Shown here piece by piece: positions 1 to 7,360 of a DNA stretch of 64,000 nt (position 1 is the first letter of the stretch; every line of letters begins with the position of its first letter). A program made the position numbers and the translations under genes. The notes under the pieces were generated by a model, which saw only the letters and a list, made by a program, of their open reading frames with translations, had not been told where the DNA came from and did no database searches. Where the stretch lies: positions 62,001-126,000 of the forward strand of contig CAVXOW010000008.1 of assembly GCA_963763485.1 (NCBI GenBank), given 5' to 3'. The stretch comes from CAWCKS01 sp963763485 (GTDB lineage: Bacteria > Pseudomonadota > Alphaproteobacteria > Rhizobiales > Xanthobacteraceae).

Positions 1-2
1 CC

Positions 3-2069
3 TTACTGACTTCGGTCATCAGCGGATTGGCGGTCTGTGTCGTCGCGCTGCTGGCGATCAACGCGTGGGGGTCCTGGACCCAGGTGCGCACTGCGGGCCG
101 GGTGCTGACGATCGCAGATGCGTCTGCGAACACCTTCAAGGCAATGCACAATCTGCGCACCGATCGCTCGAGCACGAACCGGACCCTCAATGCCGAGGGC
201 AGCCTTGACGCCGATATGGACAAATATCTGCGCAGCGTGCGCGACGCCGAGATGCCGGCGATGCGCTCGGCGCTCGAGCAGCTGCAAGGCCTCGACTTCA
301 CCGACCAGAAAACGCTGGTGCCGGAGTTCGACCGCCTCTTCAAGCAACTCACCGCGGAACAGGCTGAATATTGGGACAACATCTCGAAACCCAAGGCGTC
401 GCGGCGTCTGGCGCTGGCCAAGGAGTACATGGATACAACGGCCTCGCTGCTCGACAATCTCGACAAGATCTCCGGAAATCTGGCAGCCGTGGTGAATCAT
501 GCCGACCCGGCAATCGATCAGTTGCTTCAGATCAAGCAGATGGCCTGGCTGCTTCGCAACACAGGCGGCGAAGCTTCGCTGCAGGTCTCCAACTCCATGA
601 GCGCCGGCAAGATGGGCGCCGAGGTCTACCAGACCTATATCAAGAACGTCGGCGGGACCGACATCGCCTGGAATGCGCTGCAGCTTTCCGCTGCCGGGAT
701 GCAACTGCCGGCGAGCCTGACAAAGGCCATCGCTGACACGAAGTCGGCATACTTCGATCCGCAATACACCGCGCTGCGCGATCGCCTCGTCAAGGCGGCG
801 CTGGCCGGCGAAAAGCCGGAGCTGACCCCGAACCAATGGAGCCCGATCACCGTCGGACGCCTTGCTGCCGCTGTCGGCGTCGCCGAAGCCGCACTCGACG
901 CAGCCAAGGATTACGCCGCGTCACTGCAGTCCTCCGCAATGCGGGCACTGGTAATCCAGCTCGCGCTGCTCGCCGCAGCCGTTGCGGTCGCGGTCGGCGC
1001 GACGTTTGTGGTCCGCAACCGGGTGATCAATCCGCTGCGCGCGATCAGCGACGCCACGCTGAAGCTCGCGTCGGGCGATCTTTCCGTCTCGACCGATTTC
1101 AACGCGCGCAACGACGAGATCGGGGCGCTGGCCGGCGCGATGGCGACCTTCAAGCAGAATGCGGTCGAGAAGACCAAGTTCGAGCAGGAGGAGCAGGCGC
1201 GTGGGGCACAAGCGACGCAGCGCCAGAAAGCGATCGAAGGCCATATCGAGGCGTTCGAAGGCCAGGTTCGCCAGGCGATCGGCACGCTCGGCAAGGCCTC
1301 CGAACAGATGCATGCGGCGTCCGCCAGCATGTCCTCAATGTCCGACCAGACCAACGCCAGCGTGCAACTCGCGGCGCAGGCTTCGGGCGAGGCTTCGGTC
1401 AACGTCCAGAGCGTGGCGTCGGCGACTGAAGAACTCAGCGCGTCGATCAACGACATCAGCCGCCAGGTCGCCCGCGCCGCCGAGACCGCGAGCCGCGCCG
1501 TCGATCAGGCTCGCCAGACTGACGACACCGTGCAGGGCCTGTCGCAGACCGCGGCACGGATCGGCGAGGTCGTGAACATGATCAACGACATCGCCGGCCA
1601 GACCAATCTGCTGGCGCTGAACGCCACGATCGAGGCGGCACGCGCCGGTGAAGCCGGCCGTGGCTTCGCGGTGGTCGCCTCGGAAGTCAAGTCACTCGCC
1701 AACGAGACGGCGAAGGCGACCGAGGAGATCACCCAGCAGATCGCGGCGGTGCAGAAGGTCGCAAGCGACGCGATGAATGCGATCAAGGGCATCGGCGGTA
1801 CCATCGCCGAGGTCAGCGAGGTCGCGACCGCAATCGCGGCGGCGATCGAGGAGCAGGGCGCGGCGACACGCGAAATCAGCCGCAACACCCAGCAGGCCGC
1901 CGAAGGCACCCGCAACGTCTCGAACAATATCGGCGGCGTCACTGCCGGTGCGGACGCGGCGCGCGCGGCAGCCCAAAGCGTCAAGTCGGCGTCCGAGGCT
2001 CTGACCAACCAGACCAACCAGCTGCGTGGGCAGATCGACGGCTTCCTCGACAAGATCCGCGCGGCCTGA
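3..2069 (+). CDS. Methyl-accepting chemotaxis protein, 5' end outside the window
   Basis: Chemoreceptor that would pass ligand signals across the inner membrane to CheA/CheW. The frame is open from base 3 with hydrophobic codons, so the true start and part of the first membrane helix lie upstream of the window. A long helical sensor region follows. A second membrane helix (about bases 940-1020) leads into a HAMP linker (INPLRAISDATLKLASGDLS). The C-terminal half is the cytoplasmic coiled-coil signalling domain, with the conserved hairpin tip (INDIAGQTNLLALNATIEAA) near bases 1580-1640. No C-terminal CheR-tethering pentapeptide is visible. No other che gene is in the window, so this is probably an orphan receptor. 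Ligand unknown. Confidence 0.93.
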   Translation, partial: LLTSVISGLAVCVVALLAINAWGSWTQVRTAGRVLTIADASANTFKAMHNLRTDRSSTNRTLNAEGSLDADMDKYLRSVRDAEMPAMRSALEQLQGLDFTDQKTLVPEFDRLFKQLTAEQAEYWDNISKPKASRRLALAKEYMDTTASLLDNLDKISGNLAAVVNHADPAIDQLLQIKQMAWLLRNTGGEASLQVSNSMSAGKMGAEVYQTYIKNVGGTDIAWNALQLSAAGMQLPASLTKAIADTKSAYFDPQYTALRDRLVKAALAGEKPELTPNQWSPITVGRLAAAVGVAEAALDAAKDYAASLQSSAMRALVIQLALLAAAVAVAVGATFVVRNRVINPLRAISDATLKLASGDLSVSTDFNARNDEIGALAGAMATFKQNAVEKTKFEQEEQARGAQATQRQKAIEGHIEAFEGQVRQAIGTLGKASEQMHAASASMSSMSDQTNASVQLAAQASGEASVNVQSVASATEELSASINDISRQVARAAETASRAVDQARQTDDTVQGLSQTAARIGEVVNMINDIAGQTNLLALNATIEAARAGEAGRGFAVVASEVKSLANETAKATEEITQQIAAVQKVASDAMNAIKGIGGTIAEVSEVATAIAAAIEEQGAATREISRNTQQAAEGTRNVSNNIGGVTAGADAARAAAQSVKSASEALTNQTNQLRGQIDGFLDKIRAA

Positions 2070-2094
2070 TCGAAGCTTCAGCAATCACGAAAGA

Positions 2095-2130
2095 GGGCGC
2101 GGTGGGCAACCACCGCGCCCTTTGCCTTTT
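2095..2130 (+). terminator. Rho-independent terminator after the chemoreceptor
   Basis: Perfect 11-bp stem (2095-2105 with 2110-2120) and a GCAA tetraloop, followed by a T-rich tract. It lies 26 bases after the receptor stop codon. Confidence 0.85.
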
Positions 2131-2140
2131 GCGTCACGTT

Positions 2141-2775
2141 TCAGTTCGCTGCCAGGCTCGGTCGGCGAGCGATGCGCGCGCTGACCGCCGGCGGCGCCGG
2201 CACGAGCTCGGCCGATGCGCCCGGCTTGTCTGACCTGCCGGCTGCGACTTTGACCCCGTCCGCCTCAACCACAAAGTCGCCGCGGCGCAGGGTCTTGTCG
2301 TCCTCGATCTTCACCTTGGCCAGGCCGACGGGATCAGTGCCATTGCAGCTGCAGCCCGCAACAAGTTCGGTCCGATACTTGTAGGCATTCGGCAGCTCGC
2401 TGTACGACTTCCCGGTGTCGCTTGCCGCATCATCGATGCCCGACCCGTAGAACACCTTTGTCTCCGCTGCCGGACAGAAATTCTTGCAAGTCTCGATACG
2501 GCTCTGATTTGCGGCGGCAGGCGCCGGGAAATAGCGCCCGTCGCAGGTGCGGACGCAATAGGCCGTCCCCAGCCGCCACAAAGCGGCGCGGAGAATATTG
2601 CGGCTGCTCGGGCGCATAGTTGAACGGCCCCGAACTCGACAGGAGACGCAGATCGGTGCGCTCCGAACGAGCGAAACAGCGCCGAGAAGAAGTCTTCCGC
2701 CCGGGCGGTTGACGCCGACAGCCCCACCACAACTGATGCGGCAAACATCACAGCCTTTGAGTACGGACGCTTCAT
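2141..2775 (-). pseudogene. DUF2865-family secreted protein, frameshifted as sequenced
   Basis: Start at 2775, preceded by GAGGAG. The first frame encodes a clear signal peptide (MKRPYSKAVMFAASVVVG..., cleavage after STARA). The rest is in another frame and carries the DUF2865 hallmark YCVRTCDGRYFP plus a Cys-rich segment (CKNFCPA, CSCNG). Start and stop differ by 635 bases, one short of a multiple of three, so one missing base explains the break. Adding a G to the four-base run at 2567-2570 (C on the plus strand) gives GGWGTAYCVRTC, the expected junction, although the middle segment could also be read in the third frame. The family is exported and of unknown function. A perfect EcfG promoter lies 52 bases upstream, so it is probably stress induced. 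Confidence 0.75.
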
Positions 2776-2826
2776 CGCGGGCTCCTCAGCCAGATGGTGT
2801 GAAGATCATCAACGCCAGGCTTTGAG

Positions 2827-2851
2827 AACGCGAGTGTCCCTTCACCGTTCC
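2827..2851 (-). promoter_or_regulatory. EcfG-type promoter for the DUF2865 gene (perfect match)
   Basis: Minus strand reads GGAAC (2851-2847), 16 bases, CGTT (2830-2827). This matches the alphaproteobacterial EcfG consensus exactly. The -10 lies 52 bases before the start codon. Confidence 0.75.
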
Positions 2852-2934
2852 GGCTCACCGCGATACGTGGACTGCAATTCCAGTAATCCCGTCTCCCATT
2901 GCTCCCTTTTTGGGTTACCTCCCGCGATGGGAAT

Positions 2935-2960
2935 GGAACCGGAAACAGCGCGGTTGTGTT
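2935..2960 (+). promoter_or_regulatory. EcfG-type promoter for the DUF3309 / AI-2E-family pair
   Basis: GGAAC (2935-2939), 17 bases, TGTT (2957-2960): one mismatch to CGTT. It lies 57 bases before the DUF3309 start and diverges from the promoter at 2827-2851. Confidence 0.55.
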
Positions 2961-3017
2961 AGTATCTGGCTCAACAGCCATGGCGCCCGTCGGCGGCCAG
3001 GATTGAGAGACCCAATC

Positions 3018-3170
3018 GTGAGCACGCTTTTAATCGTCGTACTGATTCTTGTTCTTCTCGGCGTCACGCCGCGCTGGAGTTACAGCTCCCGATGGGGCTA
3101 CGGCCCGTCAGGTATTGTCGGGATCGTGCTGATCGTCATCATCGTTCTGGCACTGCTGGGACGGATTTAA
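3018..3170 (+). CDS. DUF3309-family small membrane protein
   Basis: 50-residue protein starting at GTG 3018 (MSTLLIVVLILVLLGVTPRW...). It has two hydrophobic segments (about residues 3-16 and 32-48) separated by the motif WSYSSRWGYGPSG, typical of the DUF3309 family of tiny membrane proteins. An in-frame ATG at 2910 exists, but it would add a non-family N-terminus and place the start before the promoter. The function is unknown. It sits in the stress cluster behind an EcfG-type promoter and 11 bases before the AI-2E-family gene, so the two probably share a transcript. Confidence 0.8.
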   Translation: MSTLLIVVLILVLLGVTPRWSYSSRWGYGPSGIVGIVLIVIIVLALLGRI

Positions 3171-3181
3171 GCGCACGCGGC

Positions 3182-4336
3182 GTGGCGACGGAATCACACG
3201 AGCTCGACAAACGATCCGCCGGCGCGAAAGCCCGCGCGGATGAACGACCAGAGCAGACGATCACGCAAGCCGCAGCCGCGTTGGACGCGCGCAAAGATGA
3301 GAATGAGTTTTCCTTCAAGGACCTCGATCTCAGATCAACGGCGCTGAGCGGGCTTCTGGTCCTTGCTATCATCGCCGCTCTTTATCTCGCAAAAACGCTG
3401 CTATTGCCGATCGTCAGCGCGCTGGTGCTCGGCACCATGCTGGCGCGGGCCGCCTCGTTCATGCAACGCCATCGCACGCCGCGGCCGCTTGCCGCGATTG
3501 CGATCGTGCTCGGCACTTTCGGCGCCTTCGCGCTGATCATCGGACTGATCTCGGCGCCACTGCTCGAATGGAGCTCTCGGCTTCCGGAGCTCGCCGCCCT
3601 GCTCAAGCAGCGCGCCGCCATGTTCGAGCGACCGCTCGCAATCCTGAGCGAAGCCGGTAGCTATTTCGGCATCTCGGACGGAGCGTCATTGCAGTGGCCC
3701 AAGATCGAGTGGGTGCAACCGACGCTCGAATTCGTGTCACCGACCTTCGCCGAGTTGCTGCTGTTCTTTGCAACACTGGTCCTGTTCATCGCCAGCTGGC
3801 CGGACCTGCGCCGCTCCCTGATCCTGATGTTTCCTGACCGTCCAACGCGACTGCGAACGCTGCGCATGCTCAACGAGATCGAAGACAGCCTGGGCGGCTA
3901 TCTCATGACGGTCACTTTGATCAACGTCGGTGTCGGGACCCTCACGGGCCTGGTGTGCGCTATTAGCGGGATGCCCAATCCGGCCGGCCTCGGCGCGCTG
4001 GCGGCGACATTGAACTTCGTGCCGATCATCGGGCCGATTGCCACATTCGTCGTGCTGCTGGCGGTCGGGTTGATCAGCGTTCCCAACGTGGCCGCCGGCC
4101 TGATCGCTCCGCTCGCTTTCGCAATGCTCGCCTTTGTCGAAGGCCACTTCGTCACCCCCGCAATTATCGGGCGGCGGCTCGCGCTCAACGCGCTTGCGGT
4201 ATTTGTAGCGCTCGCATTCTGGACCTGGCTATGGGGGCCGATCGGCGCGTTCCTGAGTTCGCCGCTGCTGATCGTCGCCCTCGTGCTCAGGCAGCATCTG
4301 CTGCCTGAGAACGATCCCGCCACGCCTGACCTCTAG
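3182..4336 (+). CDS. AI-2E family transporter (PerM/YdiK-like membrane protein)
   Basis: 384-residue polytopic protein. A charged hydrophilic N-terminus (about residues 1-50) precedes a pair of helices, a loop domain, then a cluster of C-terminal helices carrying the family motif region GTLTGLVCAISGMPNPAGLGALAATLN... and EGHFVTPAIIGRRLALN. Members of AI-2E_transport (PerM) are inner-membrane proteins. Substrates are poorly defined, and quorum-signal export is proven for only a few. GTG 3182 was chosen because earlier starts overlap the DUF3309 gene in another frame. It is probably co-transcribed with DUF3309 and hence in the EcfG regulon. Confidence 0.85.
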   Translation: MATESHELDKRSAGAKARADERPEQTITQAAAALDARKDENEFSFKDLDLRSTALSGLLVLAIIAALYLAKTLLLPIVSALVLGTMLARAASFMQRHRTPRPLAAIAIVLGTFGAFALIIGLISAPLLEWSSRLPELAALLKQRAAMFERPLAILSEAGSYFGISDGASLQWPKIEWVQPTLEFVSPTFAELLLFFATLVLFIASWPDLRRSLILMFPDRPTRLRTLRMLNEIEDSLGGYLMTVTLINVGVGTLTGLVCAISGMPNPAGLGALAATLNFVPIIGPIATFVVLLAVGLISVPNVAAGLIAPLAFAMLAFVEGHFVTPAIIGRRLALNALAVFVALAFWTWLWGPIGAFLSSPLLIVALVLRQHLLPENDPATPDL

Positions 4337-4369
4337 CCTCCGCGCTGCGCTGACGCGATGTTCCGGTAC

Positions 4370-4394
4370 GGAACCTCGCCGTCGAGGCCGCGTT
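4370..4394 (+). promoter_or_regulatory. EcfG-type promoter for the DUF883 operon (perfect match)
   Basis: GGAAC (4370-4374), 16 bases, CGTT (4391-4394), an exact match to the EcfG consensus. The -10 lies 46 bases before the DUF883 start at 4441. Confidence 0.8.
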
Positions 4395-4440
4395 GTCGAC
4401 ACATATGTATTTGCCGCGCATCTCAAATGTGGAGCCCTCG

Positions 4441-4812
4441 ATGTCCAGCACCAATGGTGAAGACGCAATGAAAGGACTTGCGGACGACGCCACCTATGAA
4501 CGCCTTCAGAAGGATGTAACCGCCGTGAAAGACGATATCTCGAAACTTGCAGATCAGCTCTCCGACGCGCTCGATGCATTCACCAATACTGCACGCAAGC
4601 AGTCGCGCCGCGGCTACAAGCGGGCGCGATCGAACCTCAACTCGATGATGTCGGACGCCGCTGAAAAGGGTAACGCCGCGCTCGCAGCCGCGCAGGATGC
4701 CGCAGGCACGCTGGAAGACACGGTGGAAGATGCCATCGTGCAGCGGCCGCTTGCGGCGATGGGGCTTGCGGTCGGCCTCGGCTTTTTGATCGGTGTGACC
4801 TGGCGTCGTTGA
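4441..4812 (+). CDS. DUF883 (ElaB/YqjD-like) membrane-anchored protein
   Basis: 123 residues. An amphipathic, alanine-rich helical region (about residues 10-95) is followed by one C-terminal membrane helix (PLAAMGLAVGLGFLIGV) ending in TWRR. This is the layout of the YqjD/ElaB/DUF883 family. E. coli members are stationary-phase, ribosome-associated, tail-anchored inner-membrane proteins. Start at ATG 4441 with GGAG eight bases upstream; an earlier in-frame ATG at 4393 overlaps the promoter -10. The gene follows a perfect EcfG promoter and is followed 14 bases later by a YqjE-like gene, the same pairing as yqjD-yqjE, so stress-induced expression as an operon is likely. Confidence 0.82.
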   Translation: MSSTNGEDAMKGLADDATYERLQKDVTAVKDDISKLADQLSDALDAFTNTARKQSRRGYKRARSNLNSMMSDAAEKGNAALAAAQDAAGTLEDTVEDAIVQRPLAAMGLAVGLGFLIGVTWRR

Positions 4813-4826
4813 GCCGGCGGAAAACA

Positions 4827-5255
4827 ATGCTGCACCACATGATCGACGACTTGAAGACGACATCTGCGGTCGCACTAAGGCTGACGGGCCTCGTGATCGC
4901 ATGCGCAGCCGCGCTTTTCATCACGACCGGCTTTCTATGCGCCGCGATCTTCATCATGGTCTTGCAACGCTACGGGCTGCCGGAAGCATGCCTCGCCGGC
5001 GCAGCCGTTTTTTTCATCCTGACCTTGATCACGGCGCTGGTTTACCTGCTGTACAAGCGGGAAACGCAGCGCGAGGCAGTTGAGGAGGAAAAATCGGTGC
5101 TGACCGCAGCGCTCAGCGACCCCGCAATGATTGCAGTCGCCTTGCAGGTGGGCCGCGCCATCGGCTTCAAGCGGCTGGTGCCGCTATTTGCGATTGCGGG
5201 GGTCGCCCTCGGCCTCTCGGCAAACCGTCGTCGCAACGGGGATCACATCGAATAA
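4827..5255 (+). CDS. YqjE-like / holin-superfamily III membrane protein
   Basis: 142 residues with two adjacent membrane helices (about residues 20-44 and 49-70) followed by a charged stretch (YKRETQREAVEEEKS) and a weaker hydrophobic C-terminal segment (LVPLFAIAGVALGLS). Proteins of this shape accompany DUF883 genes and are called phage_holin_3_6 or YqjE-like. The name reflects topology and does not prove a lytic function. Start at ATG 4827 with GGCGGA upstream. A TTG at 4809 overlapping the previous stop is the alternative. Probably in the EcfG-driven transcript beginning before 4441. Confidence 0.72.
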   Translation: MLHHMIDDLKTTSAVALRLTGLVIACAAALFITTGFLCAAIFIMVLQRYGLPEACLAGAAVFFILTLITALVYLLYKRETQREAVEEEKSVLTAALSDPAMIAVALQVGRAIGFKRLVPLFAIAGVALGLSANRRRNGDHIE

Positions 5256-5266
5256 TCCCGCCCGGA

Positions 5267-5683
5267 TCACGTCACGCAGCGGCCGCTCTCCATCACGCGG
5301 GCGGCTTCAGCGAGTGCACTGACCGGCGGTTCGCATGCGGTCGTGCTCGAGATCGACTTTGGCGTGGGCGTGCCCTGCGACGACGTTTGCGGCAACGGCA
5401 GGAACGTCGCGATCGACATATTCTTGAGGCCGGCGACGTTGAACACGATGGTCGGGCCGGAACTGCCGGCAACCGCGGCGGCGAGCCGATCCGATTTGGC
5501 AGCCCGGTTCACATCCTCCGCCACGAGCGACCGGGCGGCGCCTACCCCGCGCGAGCCGAACAGGCTGGCATCGCCTCGCGTCGGCATTTTCAGATCGGTG
5601 CCGGACGCGATTTCCAGGTGCACGGCACCAAACGCCAGTGACGCGGCGATGAGCGCAAAGAAGCCATTGGACCAGCGGGACAT
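5267..5683 (-). CDS. Small exported protein of unknown function, EcfG-controlled
   Basis: 138 residues. The N-terminus (MSRWSNGFFALIAASLAFGAVHL) is a signal peptide or single membrane anchor. The rest is a polar, low-complexity mature part with the segments DVNRAAKSDRLAA and IVFNVAGLKNMSIATFLPLP. No domain is recognised. It converges with the YqjE-like gene, only 11 bases apart. A perfect EcfG promoter (5752-5777) lies 68 bases before the start, which strongly supports it as a real gene and places it in the general stress regulon. The function cannot be inferred. Confidence 0.7.
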   Translation of the reverse strand: MSRWSNGFFALIAASLAFGAVHLEIASGTDLKMPTRGDASLFGSRGVGAARSLVAEDVNRAAKSDRLAAAVAGSSGPTIVFNVAGLKNMSIATFLPLPQTSSQGTPTPKSISSTTACEPPVSALAEAARVMESGRCVT

Positions 5684-5751
5684 GGGACGCCTCGGAATTC
5701 TTATCAGGCCTCTTTTGGGCCTCGACCCAGATTGGTCGTTTTCGAATTGTT

Positions 5752-5777
5752 AACGTTCAGTGCGACCGCACCGTTCC
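5752..5777 (-). promoter_or_regulatory. EcfG-type promoter for the exported protein gene (perfect match)
   Basis: Minus strand reads GGAAC (5777-5773), 17 bases, CGTT (5755-5752), an exact EcfG consensus. The -10 lies 68 bases before the start codon at 5683. Confidence 0.75.
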
Positions 5778-5822
5778 GGACTGGAACCACTGCGGAAATG
5801 ATCAATATTTTTTGTACGGTAT

Positions 5823-5847
5823 GGAACGAATGCTTGGGCGCGGCGTA
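5823..5847 (+). promoter_or_regulatory. EcfG-type promoter of a putative small RNA
   Basis: GGAAC (5823-5827), 16 bases, CGTA (5844-5847): one mismatch in the -10, the same variant as the phyR promoter. No plus-strand protein gene follows. Instead a compact hairpin region and terminator do. Confidence 0.5.
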
Positions 5848-5853
5848 ATCTCT

Positions 5854-5932
5854 GCGGCCGGTTAATCCCCCTGCCCCTATCGACCGGCCATACGGGGCGC
5901 AGCTGTGGTGATGCCGGCTGCGCCCTTTTTCT
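5854..5932 (+). ncRNA. Putative EcfG-dependent small RNA next to phyR
   Basis: A transcript of about 79 nt is predicted between an EcfG-type promoter (-10 ending at 5847) and a strong terminator. It would fold into two hairpins. The first pairs 5856-5862 with 5883-5889 (7 bp) and exposes a 20-nt loop containing CCCCCUGCCCCU. The second is the terminator (5895-5903 with 5917-5925). A C-rich loop of this kind can pair with purine-rich ribosome-binding sites, as in alphaproteobacterial anti-Shine-Dalgarno sRNAs. Seven loop bases (UGCCCCU, 5872-5878) are complementary to the phyR ribosome-binding site. The exact ends and the existence of the transcript are inferred. No known RNA family was recognised. 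Confidence 0.45.
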
Positions 5933-5936
5933 TTTT
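5895..5936 (+). terminator. Strong plus-strand terminator of the putative small RNA
   Basis: Perfect 9-bp GC-rich stem (5895-5903 with 5917-5925) followed by TTTTTCTTTTT. The T tract is only on the plus strand, yet the nearest plus-strand protein gene ends 640 bases upstream, beyond an opposing gene. Confidence 0.75.
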
Positions 5937-5962
5937 GTCTCAACAACTTCAACTGAAAAGCG

Positions 5963-5994
5963 AACAGGCCGGGCCCGTCGGGCGCCGGCCTGTT
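5963..5994 (-). terminator. Probable terminator of phyR
   Basis: A 10-bp inverted repeat (5963-5972 with 5985-5994) lies 37 bases after the phyR stop. On the minus strand it is followed by a loose T-rich stretch. Confidence 0.5.
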
Positions 5995-6030
5995 TCTCAC
6001 TTGCGCAACAGCCAGTCGCGTTTTGCGGGC

Positions 6031-6837
6031 TCAGGAGGCCGCGGCGCGCGGTGTCCGCATCCTCGAGTTCCGCTGGAAGAACAACGCCTGGCTCACAACG
6101 GCGGAGACCATGGCGGGCTGGAACGGCTTGGAGATCAGAAATGCCGGTTCCGGCCGCTCGCCGGTCAGGAACCGCTCCGGATAGGCGGTGATAAACACCA
6201 CCGGAACCTCGAACGACTTCAGCATCTCGTTCACGGCTTCAAGGCCGGAACTGCCGTCCGCCAGCTGAATGTCGGCCAGGATCAGTCCAGGCCGCGACCT
6301 GCGCGCGAGCTCGACTGCATCGGAATGCGTCCGCGCCACGCCTATCACCCGGTGCCCCAGATTGCGCACCAGGCTCTCAAGATCCATGGCAATGAAGGTC
6401 TCGTCCTCGATGATGAGTACGTCGGTCGCGATCTCGGCGGCGAGCTCGCGGCCAGCCTGATCGGCCAGCTGGCGCACCCGCTTCACATCGGAATCCAGAA
6501 TAAAGGCGACGTCGGCCTCGGACAGGCCTTCAAGCGACAGCAACAGAAATGCCTGGCGCGAATCCGGTGTGATGTGCGCGAGGCGTTGCTCGGGGGGCAA
6601 GTGCAGCGGCACGACATCCGAGCGATCGTTCAGCGCGACAGAGTGCCAGATTTTAGTGAACAGGCGGAACAATCCGGCCCGCGCGCCTCTTAACTCATCG
6701 AGTAACGATGGCTGCTGCAACAACGCCTCGAGCATGGCCGACACATAGGCGTCGCCCGATTGCTGACTTCCGGTCAGCGCGCGGGCGTAGCGCCTCAGCA
6801 GCGGCAGATATTCGGCAACAACCTGGGATCGCAACAT
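6031..6837 (-). CDS. phyR: PhyR, anti-anti-sigma response regulator of the general stress response
   Basis: 268 residues. Residues 1 to about 135 form the ECF-sigma-like domain (MLRSQVVAEYLPLLRRYARAL...). Residues 138-258 are a receiver domain with acidic pocket IIEDE (142-146), phospho-acceptor Asp189 in the signature LILADIQLADGSSG, and Lys237 in SKPF. When phosphorylated, PhyR binds NepR and frees EcfG. Start at 6837 is supported by GGAGGGG four bases upstream; an upstream in-frame ATG at 6888 lacks this support. The gene diverges from nepR-ecfG with back-to-back EcfG-type promoters, the classic positive-feedback layout. Confidence 0.95.
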   Translation of the reverse strand: MLRSQVVAEYLPLLRRYARALTGSQQSGDAYVSAMLEALLQQPSLLDELRGARAGLFRLFTKIWHSVALNDRSDVVPLHLPPEQRLAHITPDSRQAFLLLSLEGLSEADVAFILDSDVKRVRQLADQAGRELAAEIATDVLIIEDETFIAMDLESLVRNLGHRVIGVARTHSDAVELARRSRPGLILADIQLADGSSGLEAVNEMLKSFEVPVVFITAYPERFLTGERPEPAFLISKPFQPAMVSAVVSQALFFQRNSRMRTPRAAAS

Positions 6838-6940
6838 TGCCCCTCCATTTTCGCATCGCCCGACACGATCGCCGGTCCAGCCCGCCAACGCGGCGCTTGA
6901 TCGGGCTCGACGCCACGCGATTGGTTTCTCGCGTCTGGTC

Positions 6941-6965
6941 TACGCGTGAGGCAGAAAAAAGTTCC
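6941..6965 (-). promoter_or_regulatory. EcfG-type promoter of phyR
   Basis: Minus strand reads GGAAC (6965-6961), 16 bases, CGTA (6944-6941): one mismatch. Its -35 lies nine bases from the -35 of the opposite promoter for nepR-ecfG. Confidence 0.6.
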
Positions 6966-6974
6966 CGCAGGCGT

Positions 6975-6999
6975 GGAACGTTGTTGCAGCTGCGGCATT
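6975..6999 (+). promoter_or_regulatory. EcfG-type promoter of nepR-ecfG
   Basis: GGAAC (6975-6979), 16 bases, CATT (6996-6999): one mismatch. It forms an inverted pair with the phyR promoter and precedes the nepR start by about 97 bases. Confidence 0.6.
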
Positions 7000-7096
7000 A
7001 TTGTCCTGCCGAGCTGGCAACAATGGCTTCATAATACAAGAAAAAATCCGTCCCGCTTGCGGAATCGGCTTTCGACGGGAAGATTTGGAACGGATC

Positions 7097-7360
7097 ATGA
7101 AAGACCTGAAAGCTCAAGGAACAAGGACGGTGCCGGCCGGGGGCTCGCCTGCCGGTGGCAATCCGCCTGGAAGCAGCAATCCGACCCGACCGACCGGCCT
7201 GACGACAGAGATTCAGGCGCGGATTGGTCATCAACTTCGCGCGATGTACGACGAAGTCGTCCGGCAGGGCGTGCCCGATCGTTTCGCAGAGCTGATCCGG
7301 AAGCTGGATGATCCGGGTGCAGCGAAGGCCGGAGGCTCTGAAACAGAGGGGTCTGCCTAA
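7097..7360 (+). CDS. nepR: NepR anti-sigma factor
   Basis: 87 residues. A Gly/Pro/Ser/Thr-rich flexible N-terminus (residues 1-38) precedes the conserved NepR helical core IGHQLRAMYDEVVRQGVPDR (about 44-63) and FAELIRKLDD. NepR binds EcfG and holds it inactive until phosphorylated PhyR takes NepR away. The start at ATG 7097 gives the family length; upstream in-frame codons belong to the leader. The stop TAA (7358-7360) shares one base with the ecfG ATG, so translation of anti-sigma and sigma factor is probably coupled. Confidence 0.95.
   Translation: MKDLKAQGTRTVPAGGSPAGGNPPGSSNPTRPTGLTTEIQARIGHQLRAMYDEVVRQGVPDRFAELIRKLDDPGAAKAGGSETEGSA

Noticed and set aside
3..836. 277-codon minus-strand frame at the window start
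   Set aside because: Antisense to the chemoreceptor sensor region, with no recognisable domain.
5704..6000. 98-codon minus-strand frame between phyR and the exported protein gene
   Set aside because: It covers a terminator, the sRNA region and a promoter, shows no domain or ribosome site, and its composition is not protein-like.
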